Positions 1 through 5,652 of a stretch of DNA of 9,996 nt are shown here, in pieces. Within the stretch, counting starts at the first letter, position 1, and the number at the start of each line of letters is the position of its first letter. The translations under genes and the position numbers were made by a program. The notes under the pieces were generated by a model that ran no database searches, had not been told where the DNA came from, and was given only the letters and a program-made list of their open reading frames with translations. Origin of the DNA: DASVEE01 sp036399695 (GTDB lineage: Bacteria; Acidobacteriota; Thermoanaerobaculia; Gp7-AA8); the NCBI GenBank assembly GCA_036399695.1, contig DASWMP010000108.1, forward strand, positions 1 through 9,996, in the 5' to 3' direction.

Positions 1-94
1 CCGCAGCGCTTGTTGGCCGAGCCTCAGTCGACCCTACTTATGAACGTGTTGACCGCAACACCGTGCGCTGAGCCTGAGGCAACAAGCGCTGCGG
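1..94. repeat. Palindromic repeat / long hairpin, cut by the window edge
   Basis: Bases 1-15 (CCGCAGCGCTTGTTG) are the exact reverse complement of bases 80-94. Inside them, CCTCAG at 22-27 pairs with CTGAGG at 74-79, with bases 16-21 left as a bulge on the left arm only. A smaller hairpin, GTGTTG (46-51) with CAACAC (56-61), sits in the loop. The element starts about 45 bases past the stop of the minus-strand phosphoesterase gene. It could be that gene's terminator, but neither side has a T-run, so a dispersed palindromic repeat is at least as likely. The left arm may continue beyond the window. Confidence 0.6.
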
Positions 95-138
95 CCCGTG
101 GCCGCCCGCCGGAGGCGCTCTCGGTCGTCCCCTGTGGA

Positions 139-1269
139 CTACGCCGAACGGCGGAGCTCGACGACTGTGATCTCGCCGCCGACGAAGAGGCGGGTGGGGG
201 GGCCCCAGTAGCCGGTGCCGCGGTTTACGTAGAGCCAGGTTTTGCCTACGCGGTGGAGGCCGGCGACGATTGGCTGGAACCACTTGATCATCAGATTGAA
301 GGGGAAGAACTGCCCGCCGTGCGTGTGGCCGGAGAGCTGGAGATGGACGCCGAGGCGGTCCGCGGCCGTGGCGGTTTGCGGGCGGTGCGAGAGGAGGACC
401 TTGATCGCGCCCGACGGTGTGCCGGCCAGGGCGGCATCGGGGTTCTGCTTGTGCGTGTAACGGCCGACCGGGTCTGTGACGCCGGCCATCACGAGGTTCG
501 CTTTGCCGCGGGCGATCACCTCGTGGCTGTTCTTGAGAAAGCGGAAATCGTAGCGTTCGAACTCGCTGAGCCAGTCCGTGACGCGCCAGTAGTACTCGTG
601 ATTGCCGGTCACGTAGAAGATCCCGTCGCGCGAGCGGACATTGGAGAGCGGCTCGAGCTCCGAGCGGAACTCATCGAACGAGCCGTCGACGAAGTCGCCC
701 GTGATGGCGATGGCGTCGGGCTGCAGCTCGTTCGTGCGGTCGACGAGGGCCTGGAGGAAGCGGCGGCGGATCGTCGGGCCGACGTGGACGTCGCTCCACT
801 GCACGATGCGGTAACCGTCGAGCTCCTGCGGGAGATCGTCGATGGGGATGGCGACGCGGCGGATGCGGGGGCGGCGCGCCTGGAAGAGGCCGACGAGCGA
901 GAGGGCGCCGGCCGTGCCGAGGATCGTGTAGGCGGCGAGGCGGGCGTCGAGCATCGCTCCGGCGATGCGGAACGAGAGGCGGACCACGTCCCCGAGGACG
1001 ACGAGCGTGAAGAGCAGTGAGAAGAGGGCGAGGGTGGCGTAGCCGATCCAGTGCGCGGCAGGGCGTCCGCGCCCGAACCAGGCCAGCATCGGCAGCATCG
1101 CCAGGACGAAGAGCGAGCTCCAGGCGAGCGCCGGCGGAGCGCCCGCGGCCGCGGCGGCGATCAGCAGAGGCCGCCCCGCGTAAGCAAAGAGCGACATCAG
1201 CACGGCCGCAAACAACAGCAGCCGCGTATGCGGAGCAGCAGTGACCGCCAGGGCGCGGAGTCGTCTCAT
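139..1269 (-). CDS. Membrane-anchored metallophosphoesterase (YkuE/YaeI-like)
   Basis: Predicted 376-residue calcineurin-type metallophosphoesterase. The N-terminal third is hydrophobic, with about four membrane segments (near residues 15-39, 47-65, 73-98 and 110-130). The catalytic domain follows from about 135. Metal-ligand motifs appear in the usual order: SDVH (159-162), GD (191-192), GNHE (222-225), His295 in LSHRP, and GHTHGGQ (314-320). All expected ligands are present, so it should be active with a dinuclear metal centre. This architecture matches YkuE/YaeI-type proteins, some of which act on membrane or lipid-linked phosphate substrates; the substrate here cannot be told. The ATG at 1269 was chosen because it starts a clean membrane-protein N-terminus. 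The frame stays open far upstream, but that extension reads as low-complexity translation of intergenic repeats and then antisense to the reductase gene. No clear Shine-Dalgarno precedes the ATG. It is divergent from the Msr gene. Confidence 0.85.
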   Translation of the reverse strand: MRRLRALAVTAAPHTRLLLFAAVLMSLFAYAGRPLLIAAAAAGAPPALAWSSLFVLAMLPMLAWFGRGRPAAHWIGYATLALFSLLFTLVVLGDVVRLSFRIAGAMLDARLAAYTILGTAGALSLVGLFQARRPRIRRVAIPIDDLPQELDGYRIVQWSDVHVGPTIRRRFLQALVDRTNELQPDAIAITGDFVDGSFDEFRSELEPLSNVRSRDGIFYVTGNHEYYWRVTDWLSEFERYDFRFLKNSHEVIARGKANLVMAGVTDPVGRYTHKQNPDAALAGTPSGAIKVLLSHRPQTATAADRLGVHLQLSGHTHGGQFFPFNLMIKWFQPIVAGLHRVGKTWLYVNRGTGYWGPPTRLFVGGEITVVELRRSA

Positions 1270-1338
1270 CGTGGAGATATGAACGTGGAATGGGGGAGGG
1301 ATGTTTCTCAGGGGCAGGGCCCGGCCAGGGCAGAGCGT

Positions 1339-1475
1339 GAATGCAGAATGCAGAACGCAGAACGCAGAACGCAGAACGATGAAGAGTGACGGTGAATCTT
1401 GCGCGTGAAGCCACGACGGCCGTGACTGCTTCGGTTCTTCATTCTGCGTTCTGCGTTCTGCGTTCTTCGTTCGGG
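1339..1475. repeat. Inverted pair of GAAYGCA heptamer tandem arrays
   Basis: Six heptamers run head to tail at 1339-1380: GAATGCA twice, GAACGCA three times, then GAACGAT. After a 53-base spacer the reverse-complement array occupies 1434-1475 (GTTCTTC, ATTCTGC, GTTCTGC twice, GTTCTTC, GTTCGGG). The arms can pair over about 20 bases, so the locus could form a long hairpin or cruciform. In any frame the units translate to NAERRTQ- or SAFCVLR-like strings, which I remember as common spurious protein calls in environmental genomes. It lies in the spacer between divergent genes and is not part of a gene. Confidence 0.85.
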
Positions 1476-1531
1476 TTCCGTCGATCCCCTCACCCGCGCG
1501 CGCAACAGGTCTATAGGACCAATGAACACCC

Positions 1532-1578
1532 ACCCCCATGACTCCCATGGGGTCCCATCTGTCCCACACGTCCCATCG
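1532..1578. repeat. Degenerate 9-10 bp TCCCAT tandem array
   Basis: About five units of 9-10 bases, each with a core of TCCCAT or a close variant: CCCCAT (1534-1539), TCCCAT (1543-1548), TCCCAT (1553-1558), TCCCAC (1562-1567) and TCCCAT (1571-1576). On the other strand this reads as GGGAC-ATGTGGGAC-type repeats. It lies upstream of the Msr gene. A near-helical period of 9-10 bp could suit a protein array, but simple repeat drift is the plainer reading. Confidence 0.65.
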
Positions 1579-1700
1579 CCCCCCGGAAAACCGACAACGG
1601 ACAGCGCCCCCCTGTAACGTTTCTCTCCCTCCCGGTGAATACCTTCCTGTACGGACCCGCCTGGAACTTTCAGTCATCACGGTCCGTTTCGAGTTCGCGC

Positions 1701-1706
1701 AGGAGG
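1701..1706 (+). promoter_or_regulatory. Shine-Dalgarno for the long (exported) MsrBA form
   Basis: AGGAGG ends four bases before a GTG codon at 1711. The spacing is a little short but the match is perfect. It supports GTG 1711 as a real start, giving a protein with an N-terminal signal sequence. Confidence 0.65.
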
Positions 1707-1710
1707 TTTC

Positions 1711-2793
1711 GTGCCCCGACAACGTTTCTCTCTCATCCCTTTTTTCCTCTTCTTCATCGCGTGCGCGCAGACGCAATCCGCGCCGCTTCCCGCCGCTGCC
1801 ACCGGCAACAGCGAGTCCAAAGGAGGACGAATGACGCGGTTCCAGAAGCCCTCGGACGAGGAGCTGAAGCAAAAGCTCACACCCATCCAGTACAAAGTCA
1901 CGCAGCACGAGGGCACCGAGCCTCCGTTCCAGAACGAGTACTGGGACAACCATCAGGACGGCATCTACGTCGACGTCGTCTCCGGCGAGCCGCTCTTCGC
2001 CTCGACCGACAAGTTCGAATCCGGCACCGGCTGGCCCAGCTTCACCCGCCCGCTCGATCCGGCGAACGTCGTCGAGAAGAAGGACCGCAAGCTCTGGATG
2101 GTGCGCACCGAAGTCCGTTCGAAGAACGGTGACTCGCACCTCGGACATGTCTTCGACGACGGCCCGGCGCCGACCGGCCTTCGCTACTGCATGAACTCCG
2201 CGGCCATGCGCTTCGTCCCGGCCGACCGTCTCGAGGCCGAGGGCTACGGCGAATACGCGAAGCTCTTCAAGAAGACCAGCGGCCGGAAGGAAAAGGCGAC
2301 GATCGCCGGCGGCTGCTTCTGGGGTGTCGAAGAGCTGATCCGTCAGTTGCCCGGCGTCCTCGATACCGAGGTCGGTTACACCGGCGGAGACGTGGCGAAC
2401 GCGACGTACCAGAACCACGAAGGGCACGCCGAAGCGATCGAGGTGACGTACGACCCCGAGCGCATCAGCTACGAGGAAATCCTCGAGTTCTTCTTCAAGA
2501 TGCACGATCCGACGACGCTGAACCGCCAGGGCAACGACGTCGGTTCGTCGTACCGCTCGGCAATCTTCTTCCACAACGACGAACAGCGCCAGGTCGCGCA
2601 GCGCGTCAAGGAGAAGGTCGACAAATCAGGCGCCTGGAAGCGTCCGGTCGTGACGGAGATCGTCCCGGCCAAGGCCTTCTGGACCGCCGAGGCGTACCAC
2701 CAGGATTACCTCAAGAAGAATCCGGGCGGGTACACCTGCCACTACATCCGGCCGATCTCGTTCGACACGACGCCGGCCGCGGCGCAGAAGTAA
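1711..2793 (+). CDS. msrBA: Bifunctional methionine sulfoxide reductase, MsrB-MsrA fusion
   Basis: Repairs oxidised methionine: the MsrB half reduces the R epimer of Met sulfoxide, the MsrA half the S epimer. 360 residues from GTG 1711. Residues 1-40 look like an export signal: basic start, hydrophobic FFLFFIA, then Cys18 as a possible lipobox Cys. MsrB spans about 45-170 (GTEPPF, GIYV, SGTGWPSF, DSHLGHVF, catalytic Cys160 in RYCMNS). MsrA spans about 196-350 (GGCFWG with catalytic Cys202, GYTGG, resolving Cys343 in GYTCHY). The order is B then A, the reverse of PilB-type fusions. The MsrB half has lost all four zinc cysteines of the E. coli type (Asp88, Ser91, Ser137, Gly140 in their place) and has Thr106 where the resolving Cys of SGCGWPSF usually lies. 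Cys160 is therefore its only cysteine. A second start at ATG 1831 has an even better ribosome site and would give a 320-residue leaderless enzyme. The gene ends against a hairpin and faces a convergent operon. Confidence 0.95.
   Translation: MPRQRFSLIPFFLFFIACAQTQSAPLPAAATGNSESKGGRMTRFQKPSDEELKQKLTPIQYKVTQHEGTEPPFQNEYWDNHQDGIYVDVVSGEPLFASTDKFESGTGWPSFTRPLDPANVVEKKDRKLWMVRTEVRSKNGDSHLGHVFDDGPAPTGLRYCMNSAAMRFVPADRLEAEGYGEYAKLFKKTSGRKEKATIAGGCFWGVEELIRQLPGVLDTEVGYTGGDVANATYQNHEGHAEAIEVTYDPERISYEEILEFFFKMHDPTTLNRQGNDVGSSYRSAIFFHNDEQRQVAQRVKEKVDKSGAWKRPVVTEIVPAKAFWTAEAYHQDYLKKNPGGYTCHYIRPISFDTTPAAAQK
1819..1826 (+). promoter_or_regulatory. Internal Shine-Dalgarno for a short (cytosolic) MsrBA form
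   Basis: AAAGGAGG at 1819-1826 sits four bases before ATG 1831, in frame with the long form at its Met41. Such a complete anti-16S match inside a coding region, right where the signal sequence ends and the MsrB domain begins, suggests a working internal start. Confidence 0.6.
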
Positions 2794-2803
2794 GCGCGAC
2801 GGT

Positions 2804-2828
2804 GCGGGGACGGCGATGCCGTCCCCGC
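2804..2828. terminator. Perfect 11-bp hairpin between convergent genes, likely terminator
   Basis: GCGGGGACGGC (2804-2814) pairs perfectly with GCCGTCCCCGC (2818-2828) around a three-base GAT loop. It starts ten bases past the reductase stop. The plus-strand tail (GTTACCGATTT) is only weakly T-rich, so termination may be inefficient or rely on stem strength. It is also in position to help end the minus-strand operon whose last gene stops at 2920. Confidence 0.7.
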
Positions 2829-2834
2829 GTTACC

Positions 2835-2903
2835 GATTTCCGGACGCTCCCTCGCTAGCCGTGCTTCTCGCTTTCATCGCACGCGGAGCCGAGCGCGGAA
2901 ATC
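2835..2903. terminator. Second inverted repeat in the convergent gap, possible terminator for the minus-strand operon
   Basis: GATTTCCG (2835-2842) pairs with CGGAAATC (2896-2903). After a two-base bulge, CGCTC (2845-2849) pairs with GAGCG (2891-2895). The stem is about 13 bp with a 41-base loop. It lies just past the SemiSWEET stop as read on the minus strand. The large loop and lack of a clear T-run make the role uncertain. Confidence 0.4.
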
Positions 2904-2919
2904 CGGAATCGCTCTCCCG

Positions 2920-3180
2920 TCACTTCTCCCGCATCTTCACGAACGCCACCGAGACCACCAGCAGCAGCGTGACGGCGTTCGCCACCATGACGGCCGCGTC
3001 TTTGCGGAAGATGCCGTAGACCAGCCAGAGCGCGACGCCGGCGGAGAAGAGCGCGAGATAGCTCCACGAAAAGTCATCTGCTTTGCGCGAGCGCCACGTC
3101 TTCAAGACCTGAGGGAACCACGCGGCAGTCGTTCCGAACGCTGCCGCAAAACCGAGAGCTGTCACCAGGGAATTGTTCAT
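2920..3180 (-). CDS. SemiSWEET family sugar transporter (PQ-loop / MtN3)
   Basis: An 86-residue protein with three predicted membrane helices (about 5-25, 38-57 and 62-81), the normal size of a bacterial SemiSWEET. These proteins dimerise in the inner membrane to make one sugar facilitator. The PQ motif is at residues 23-24 (WFPQVLKTWR), followed by the basic loop RSRKADDFS. Trp52 and Asn68, 16 residues apart, fit the Trp/Asn pair that contacts sugar in solved SemiSWEETs (family knowledge from memory). Its ATG overlaps the stop of the upstream methyltransferase gene as ATGA, so translation is probably coupled. It is the last gene of the minus-strand run. Substrate is unknown; mono- or disaccharide transport is the family expectation. 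Confidence 0.85.
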   Translation of the reverse strand: MNNSLVTALGFAAAFGTTAAWFPQVLKTWRSRKADDFSWSYLALFSAGVALWLVYGIFRKDAAVMVANAVTLLLVVSVAFVKMREK

Positions 3181-3986
3181 GTGGCCGCGAACAAGAGCAG
3201 GTCGCGCGCCAGCGTGACGTCCATTGCGCTCATCGCTTCGAGCTTCTCCCGTTCGCGTGGACGGAGGCCGCGGTAGGACGACGTCATCACGTCGATCATC
3301 GCGGCGGGGTCGAGCGTGGCGATGGTTTTTGCGAGCTCGTGCCGTACCAGCGTGAAGCCGGGGAAGAGCTCGATGGTGCGCTCGACGCGGTCGCGCTCGA
3401 CACGTCCGCCGAGCACGGCTTCGCGCAGCTCCACGAGATCGTCGGCACCGGGGATGGCCACCAGCAGCCGGCCGCCGGGCGCGAGCACGCGGCGGAACTC
3501 CTCCGCGTTCATCCGCGCGGTGATCGACGCGACGGCGGCGAACGAGGCATCGGCGTAGGGAAGGAAGCGATCGGCGTTGGCGACGACGAAGAGGCAATCG
3601 CGATGGCGCCGCGACGCCGCGTCGATGGCGGGGATGGAGATGTCGACGCCGTGTCCTTCCACCTGATGCGCGCGGCGGAAGGCACCGAGGTGATGGCCTT
3701 CGCCGCAGCCGGCATCGAGGAGCGGTTCGTCCCGGCCGAGCGGGAGCAGATCGACGATGGCCTGCACGAGCGGCTGCGCGAAGCCGCGGTCGAGGAAGCG
3801 GCGGCGCGCGTTCACCGCTTCCGGCGTGTCGCCGGGCGTCTTCGAGCGGCGGTCCTGCGGCTGCAGGAGGTTCACGTAGCCGCTGCGTGCCACGTCGAAG
3901 GAGTGGCCGTTCGCGCAGACGTAGCGGCGCTCTTCGCGGACGAGCGGCGTGGCGCAGTCGCGGACGGTGCAGAGCAGCGCGATCAC
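3177..3986 (-). CDS. rlmA: RlmA-like 23S rRNA (guanine-N1) methyltransferase
   Basis: A 269-residue SAM-dependent methyltransferase resembling RlmA, which methylates N1 of a guanine in a 23S rRNA hairpin (G745 in E. coli). The N-terminal zinc-binding segment has Cys6, Cys11, Cys24 and His28, then FDVARSGYVNLL and NARRRFLDRG, which match E. coli RlmA closely. SAM motif I is LLDAGCGEG (89-97), and the Rossmann-type domain fills the rest. The first Cys pair is spaced C-x4-C, against C-x2-C in E. coli. The GTG start at 3986 was chosen because it overlaps the upstream GNAT stop as GTGA and leaves the Cys motif at the very N-terminus. A longer in-frame extension exists but only runs antiparallel through GNAT codons. 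The stop overlaps the SemiSWEET ATG. The exact target base is inferred from the family; RlmA(II)-type G748 activity is a possible alternative. Confidence 0.85.
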   Translation of the reverse strand: MIALLCTVRDCATPLVREERRYVCANGHSFDVARSGYVNLLQPQDRRSKTPGDTPEAVNARRRFLDRGFAQPLVQAIVDLLPLGRDEPLLDAGCGEGHHLGAFRRAHQVEGHGVDISIPAIDAASRRHRDCLFVVANADRFLPYADASFAAVASITARMNAEEFRRVLAPGGRLLVAIPGADDLVELREAVLGGRVERDRVERTIELFPGFTLVRHELAKTIATLDPAAMIDVMTSSYRGLRPREREKLEAMSAMDVTLARDLLLFAAT

Positions 3987-4411
3987 AGCGGGCGGGTGAA
4001 GACGTGCTGCGATTTCGACCGGGCGAAGCCGGCCGTCTCGTAGAAGCGGTGGGCATCGGTGCGGACGACGTTGCAGCGCACGCGCAACTGCGGCCAGCCG
4101 GCCGCCGCGGCCCAAGCGACTGCGGCGTCGACGAGCAGCCTGCCGGTCTTCCGGCCGCGCGCTGCTTCGTCGACGACGAGCGCGCCGATCTCGGCGAAAT
4201 CGCTCTCCAGCCGGAGTGCGCCGAAGACGTGAATGCAGCCGAGCACTTCGCCGCCGTCCACGGCGAGGAGCACCGCGTGCGATGGGCTTTCGGCCATCGC
4301 ACGCAGGCGCCGCCCGGCCGCCGCTGCGTCCTGCGGATAGCCGAGCTGCGTCATCAGATGGGCCACGGCTTCGGCATCGGAATCAGCGGCGGGACGGATT
4401 GCGAGCGGCAT
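3983..4411 (-). CDS. GNAT family N-acetyltransferase
   Basis: A 142-residue single-domain acetyltransferase using acetyl-CoA. Motif A is visible: the strand IGALVVDEAARG, then the pyrophosphate loop RGRKTGRLLVDAAVAWA. The C-terminal HRFYETAGFARS is the typical GNAT motif B tyrosine/helix region. The N-terminus IRPAADSDAEAVAHLM is also typical. The substrate cannot be inferred; family members modify small amines, antibiotics or protein N-termini. ATG 4411 was preferred over an in-frame TTG at 4420. Neither has a convincing Shine-Dalgarno, so coupling to the C11 gene that stops 11 bases upstream is likely. Its TGA overlaps the GTG of the methyltransferase gene. Confidence 0.85.
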   Translation of the reverse strand: MPLAIRPAADSDAEAVAHLMTQLGYPQDAAAAGRRLRAMAESPSHAVLLAVDGGEVLGCIHVFGALRLESDFAEIGALVVDEAARGRKTGRLLVDAAVAWAAAAGWPQLRVRCNVVRTDAHRFYETAGFARSKSQHVFTRPL

Positions 4412-4422
4412 CGTTCGCAATT

Positions 4423-5556
4423 TTACTGCGGCGGCTCGGTCAGCAGACCACTGTAGGCGTGCAGAAAATTCACCCAGCGGCAGTGCGACGAGAAGTCGAG
4501 CGTCGAATAGCGCAACGGGATCGGCGTCATCGGAAAAGTGATGGAGAGGCCGTTCGCGTGACCCACGTCCATGCCCGCGGTGGCGGTGGAGGTCTTGACG
4601 ACGCCGTTGACGGAGAGGACGGAGCGCGCCGCCTGCCCGACCGGCTCGTCGCCGAACTGCCGGACGACCTGGTCGCAGAAATGGTGCAGGTCGATGAAGC
4701 CGGCGGTGCTCCGGAACGTCTGCGCATAGCCGCGGGCGAGGTCGATGCGCTTCCGCCCTTCGCGCCCGAAGACGTCCAGCAGGGCGAGGGAGAGTGCCGA
4801 CAGCGGATCGAGCAGAGAGGAGACGCCGTCGAGAGCGACGGCCGCGAGCGTGACTTGGGCATCGCGGCCGCGATAGGCCTCGCGGAACGCCGCCACGATG
4901 TCGGCCGCGAGCTCCTCGCCGGACATCGTCGGACAGGCCAGCAGCCTCCGGAGGATGGCGTCGTACGGCCAGCCGGGCTGCGCCGGCAGCACCTCCTGCG
5001 AGGCCACGATCACCGGGGTGCTGCCGCGGAACTGGTACGCCACCTCGACCATGCTCATGAGGCAGGCGTCGAAGCCGATCACGTCGAGCGGTTTGCCGAG
5101 CATCCGCGGGAGCTGCTCCGCGAGCCAGCGCATTTCTTCGATCGAGAGATCGTCGTAGGGATGATCGTCGTGACCCATGATGCGGCGCGAGGGGCTGCGG
5201 CGGGACGGCGCGTTCCTTCGTTCCTGGAGTGTGGCGTGGTCCTGCCAGCCGTTCGCGTGGTCCCAGAAGATGAGCGCCTGCTTTTTGCTCGGGTAGCGCC
5301 GCGTCGCGGCCCCGACGAATTCGAGCACTGTCTGCGGATCGCCGTTGGATGTTTCGCCGAGACGGAGGATCTCGTTGTCGTTGACGAAGTGGCGCTCCGT
5401 CGGCCGCCCCACCTCGGCAGTGTCGAGCTGCAGGACGACGGCGACACGGCCGCTCGTCCCTACTTCCCTGATTTTGCGGAGCACTTCCTCGCCGTGCGGA
5501 TGCAGGCCGTTATCGGAGGAGACGAAGAGCATCACGGTCCAGTCATATGTGTGCAT
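4423..5556 (-). CDS. Clostripain family (C11) cysteine peptidase
   Basis: A 377-residue caspase-fold (clan CD) peptidase of family C11. The catalytic His is His100 in IFWDHANGW and the catalytic Cys is Cys165 in VIGFDACLMSMVEV, both close to the family consensus (WDHG.GW and GFDACLM). The core strand TVMLFVSSDN and the later SQEVLPAQPGWPYD are also typical. Family members cut after Arg or Lys and are activated by self-cleavage in a loop between His and Cys. Here that loop carries an Arg-rich stretch (about 112-125, RRNAPSRRSPSRR). No signal peptide or membrane segment is seen: the domain begins at once with YDWTVML, so it should be cytosolic unless exported by other means. It heads a probable operon with GNAT, RlmA and SemiSWEET genes and is divergent from the His-rich protein and CHAT genes. 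ATG 5556 lacks an obvious ribosome site. A much longer open frame upstream is antisense to the His-rich gene and was not used. Confidence 0.88.
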   Translation of the reverse strand: MHTYDWTVMLFVSSDNGLHPHGEEVLRKIREVGTSGRVAVVLQLDTAEVGRPTERHFVNDNEILRLGETSNGDPQTVLEFVGAATRRYPSKKQALIFWDHANGWQDHATLQERRNAPSRRSPSRRIMGHDDHPYDDLSIEEMRWLAEQLPRMLGKPLDVIGFDACLMSMVEVAYQFRGSTPVIVASQEVLPAQPGWPYDAILRRLLACPTMSGEELAADIVAAFREAYRGRDAQVTLAAVALDGVSSLLDPLSALSLALLDVFGREGRKRIDLARGYAQTFRSTAGFIDLHHFCDQVVRQFGDEPVGQAARSVLSVNGVVKTSTATAGMDVGHANGLSITFPMTPIPLRYSTLDFSSHCRWVNFLHAYSGLLTEPPQ

Positions 5557-5652
5557 GACCGGTGAGTGGGACAAGCGGGAGGAATTCGTCGCGCGCGGCC
5601 CTCCAACGTACGGGTGCGAGGAGTGGTTCACGTAAAGGAAGAGGAGGAGCCT
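5557..5652. promoter_or_regulatory. Shared divergent control region of the C11 and His-rich protein genes
   Basis: Only 96 bases separate the two divergent start codons, so both promoters must overlap or adjoin here and the genes may be co-regulated. I found no convincing sigma-70 boxes. The only clear signal is the ribosome site of the plus-strand gene. Confidence 0.4.
5641..5649 (+). promoter_or_regulatory. Shine-Dalgarno deciding the start of the His-rich protein
   Basis: GAGGAGGAG ends three bases before ATG 5653 (the GGAGG nearer its left end gives about 6-bp spacing). It favours ATG 5653 over an in-frame GTG at 5566, which has no comparable site. Confidence 0.7.

Larger units (their letters stand above)
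1270..1710. other. Divergent intergenic region with short repeats, no gene seen
   Basis: A 441-bp gap between two divergent genes. It holds an inverted pair of heptamer arrays (1339-1475) and a 9-mer TCCCAT-type array (1532-1578), both listed separately. Between them, at 1508-1520, lies an imperfect palindrome, GGTCTATAGGACC, which could be an operator or carry a -10 box, but I could not pair it with a convincing -35. Both promoters must lie in this gap or just beside it, yet none is clear enough to call. Apparent reading frames here translate to low-complexity repeats and are not genes. Confidence 0.6.

Noticed and set aside
10..1020. Long plus-strand open frame (336 codons) at the left end
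   Set aside because: It runs antisense to the metallophosphoesterase, whose full motif set is on the minus strand; its translation is Glu/Asp/Arg/Ala-rich with no motif. GC bias explains it.
1339..1475. CRISPR array
   Set aside because: The units are 7 bases, contiguous and without unique spacers, and no cas gene is present.
1270..2574. Upstream extension of the phosphoesterase frame to 811 residues
   Set aside because: The extension reads through intergenic repeats and antisense to the Msr gene; the membrane-protein start at 1269 is far better supported.
4216..5565. Plus-strand open frame of 449 codons opposite the C11 and GNAT genes
   Set aside because: Antisense to the C11 peptidase, which has clear catalytic motifs; the translation shows only biased composition.
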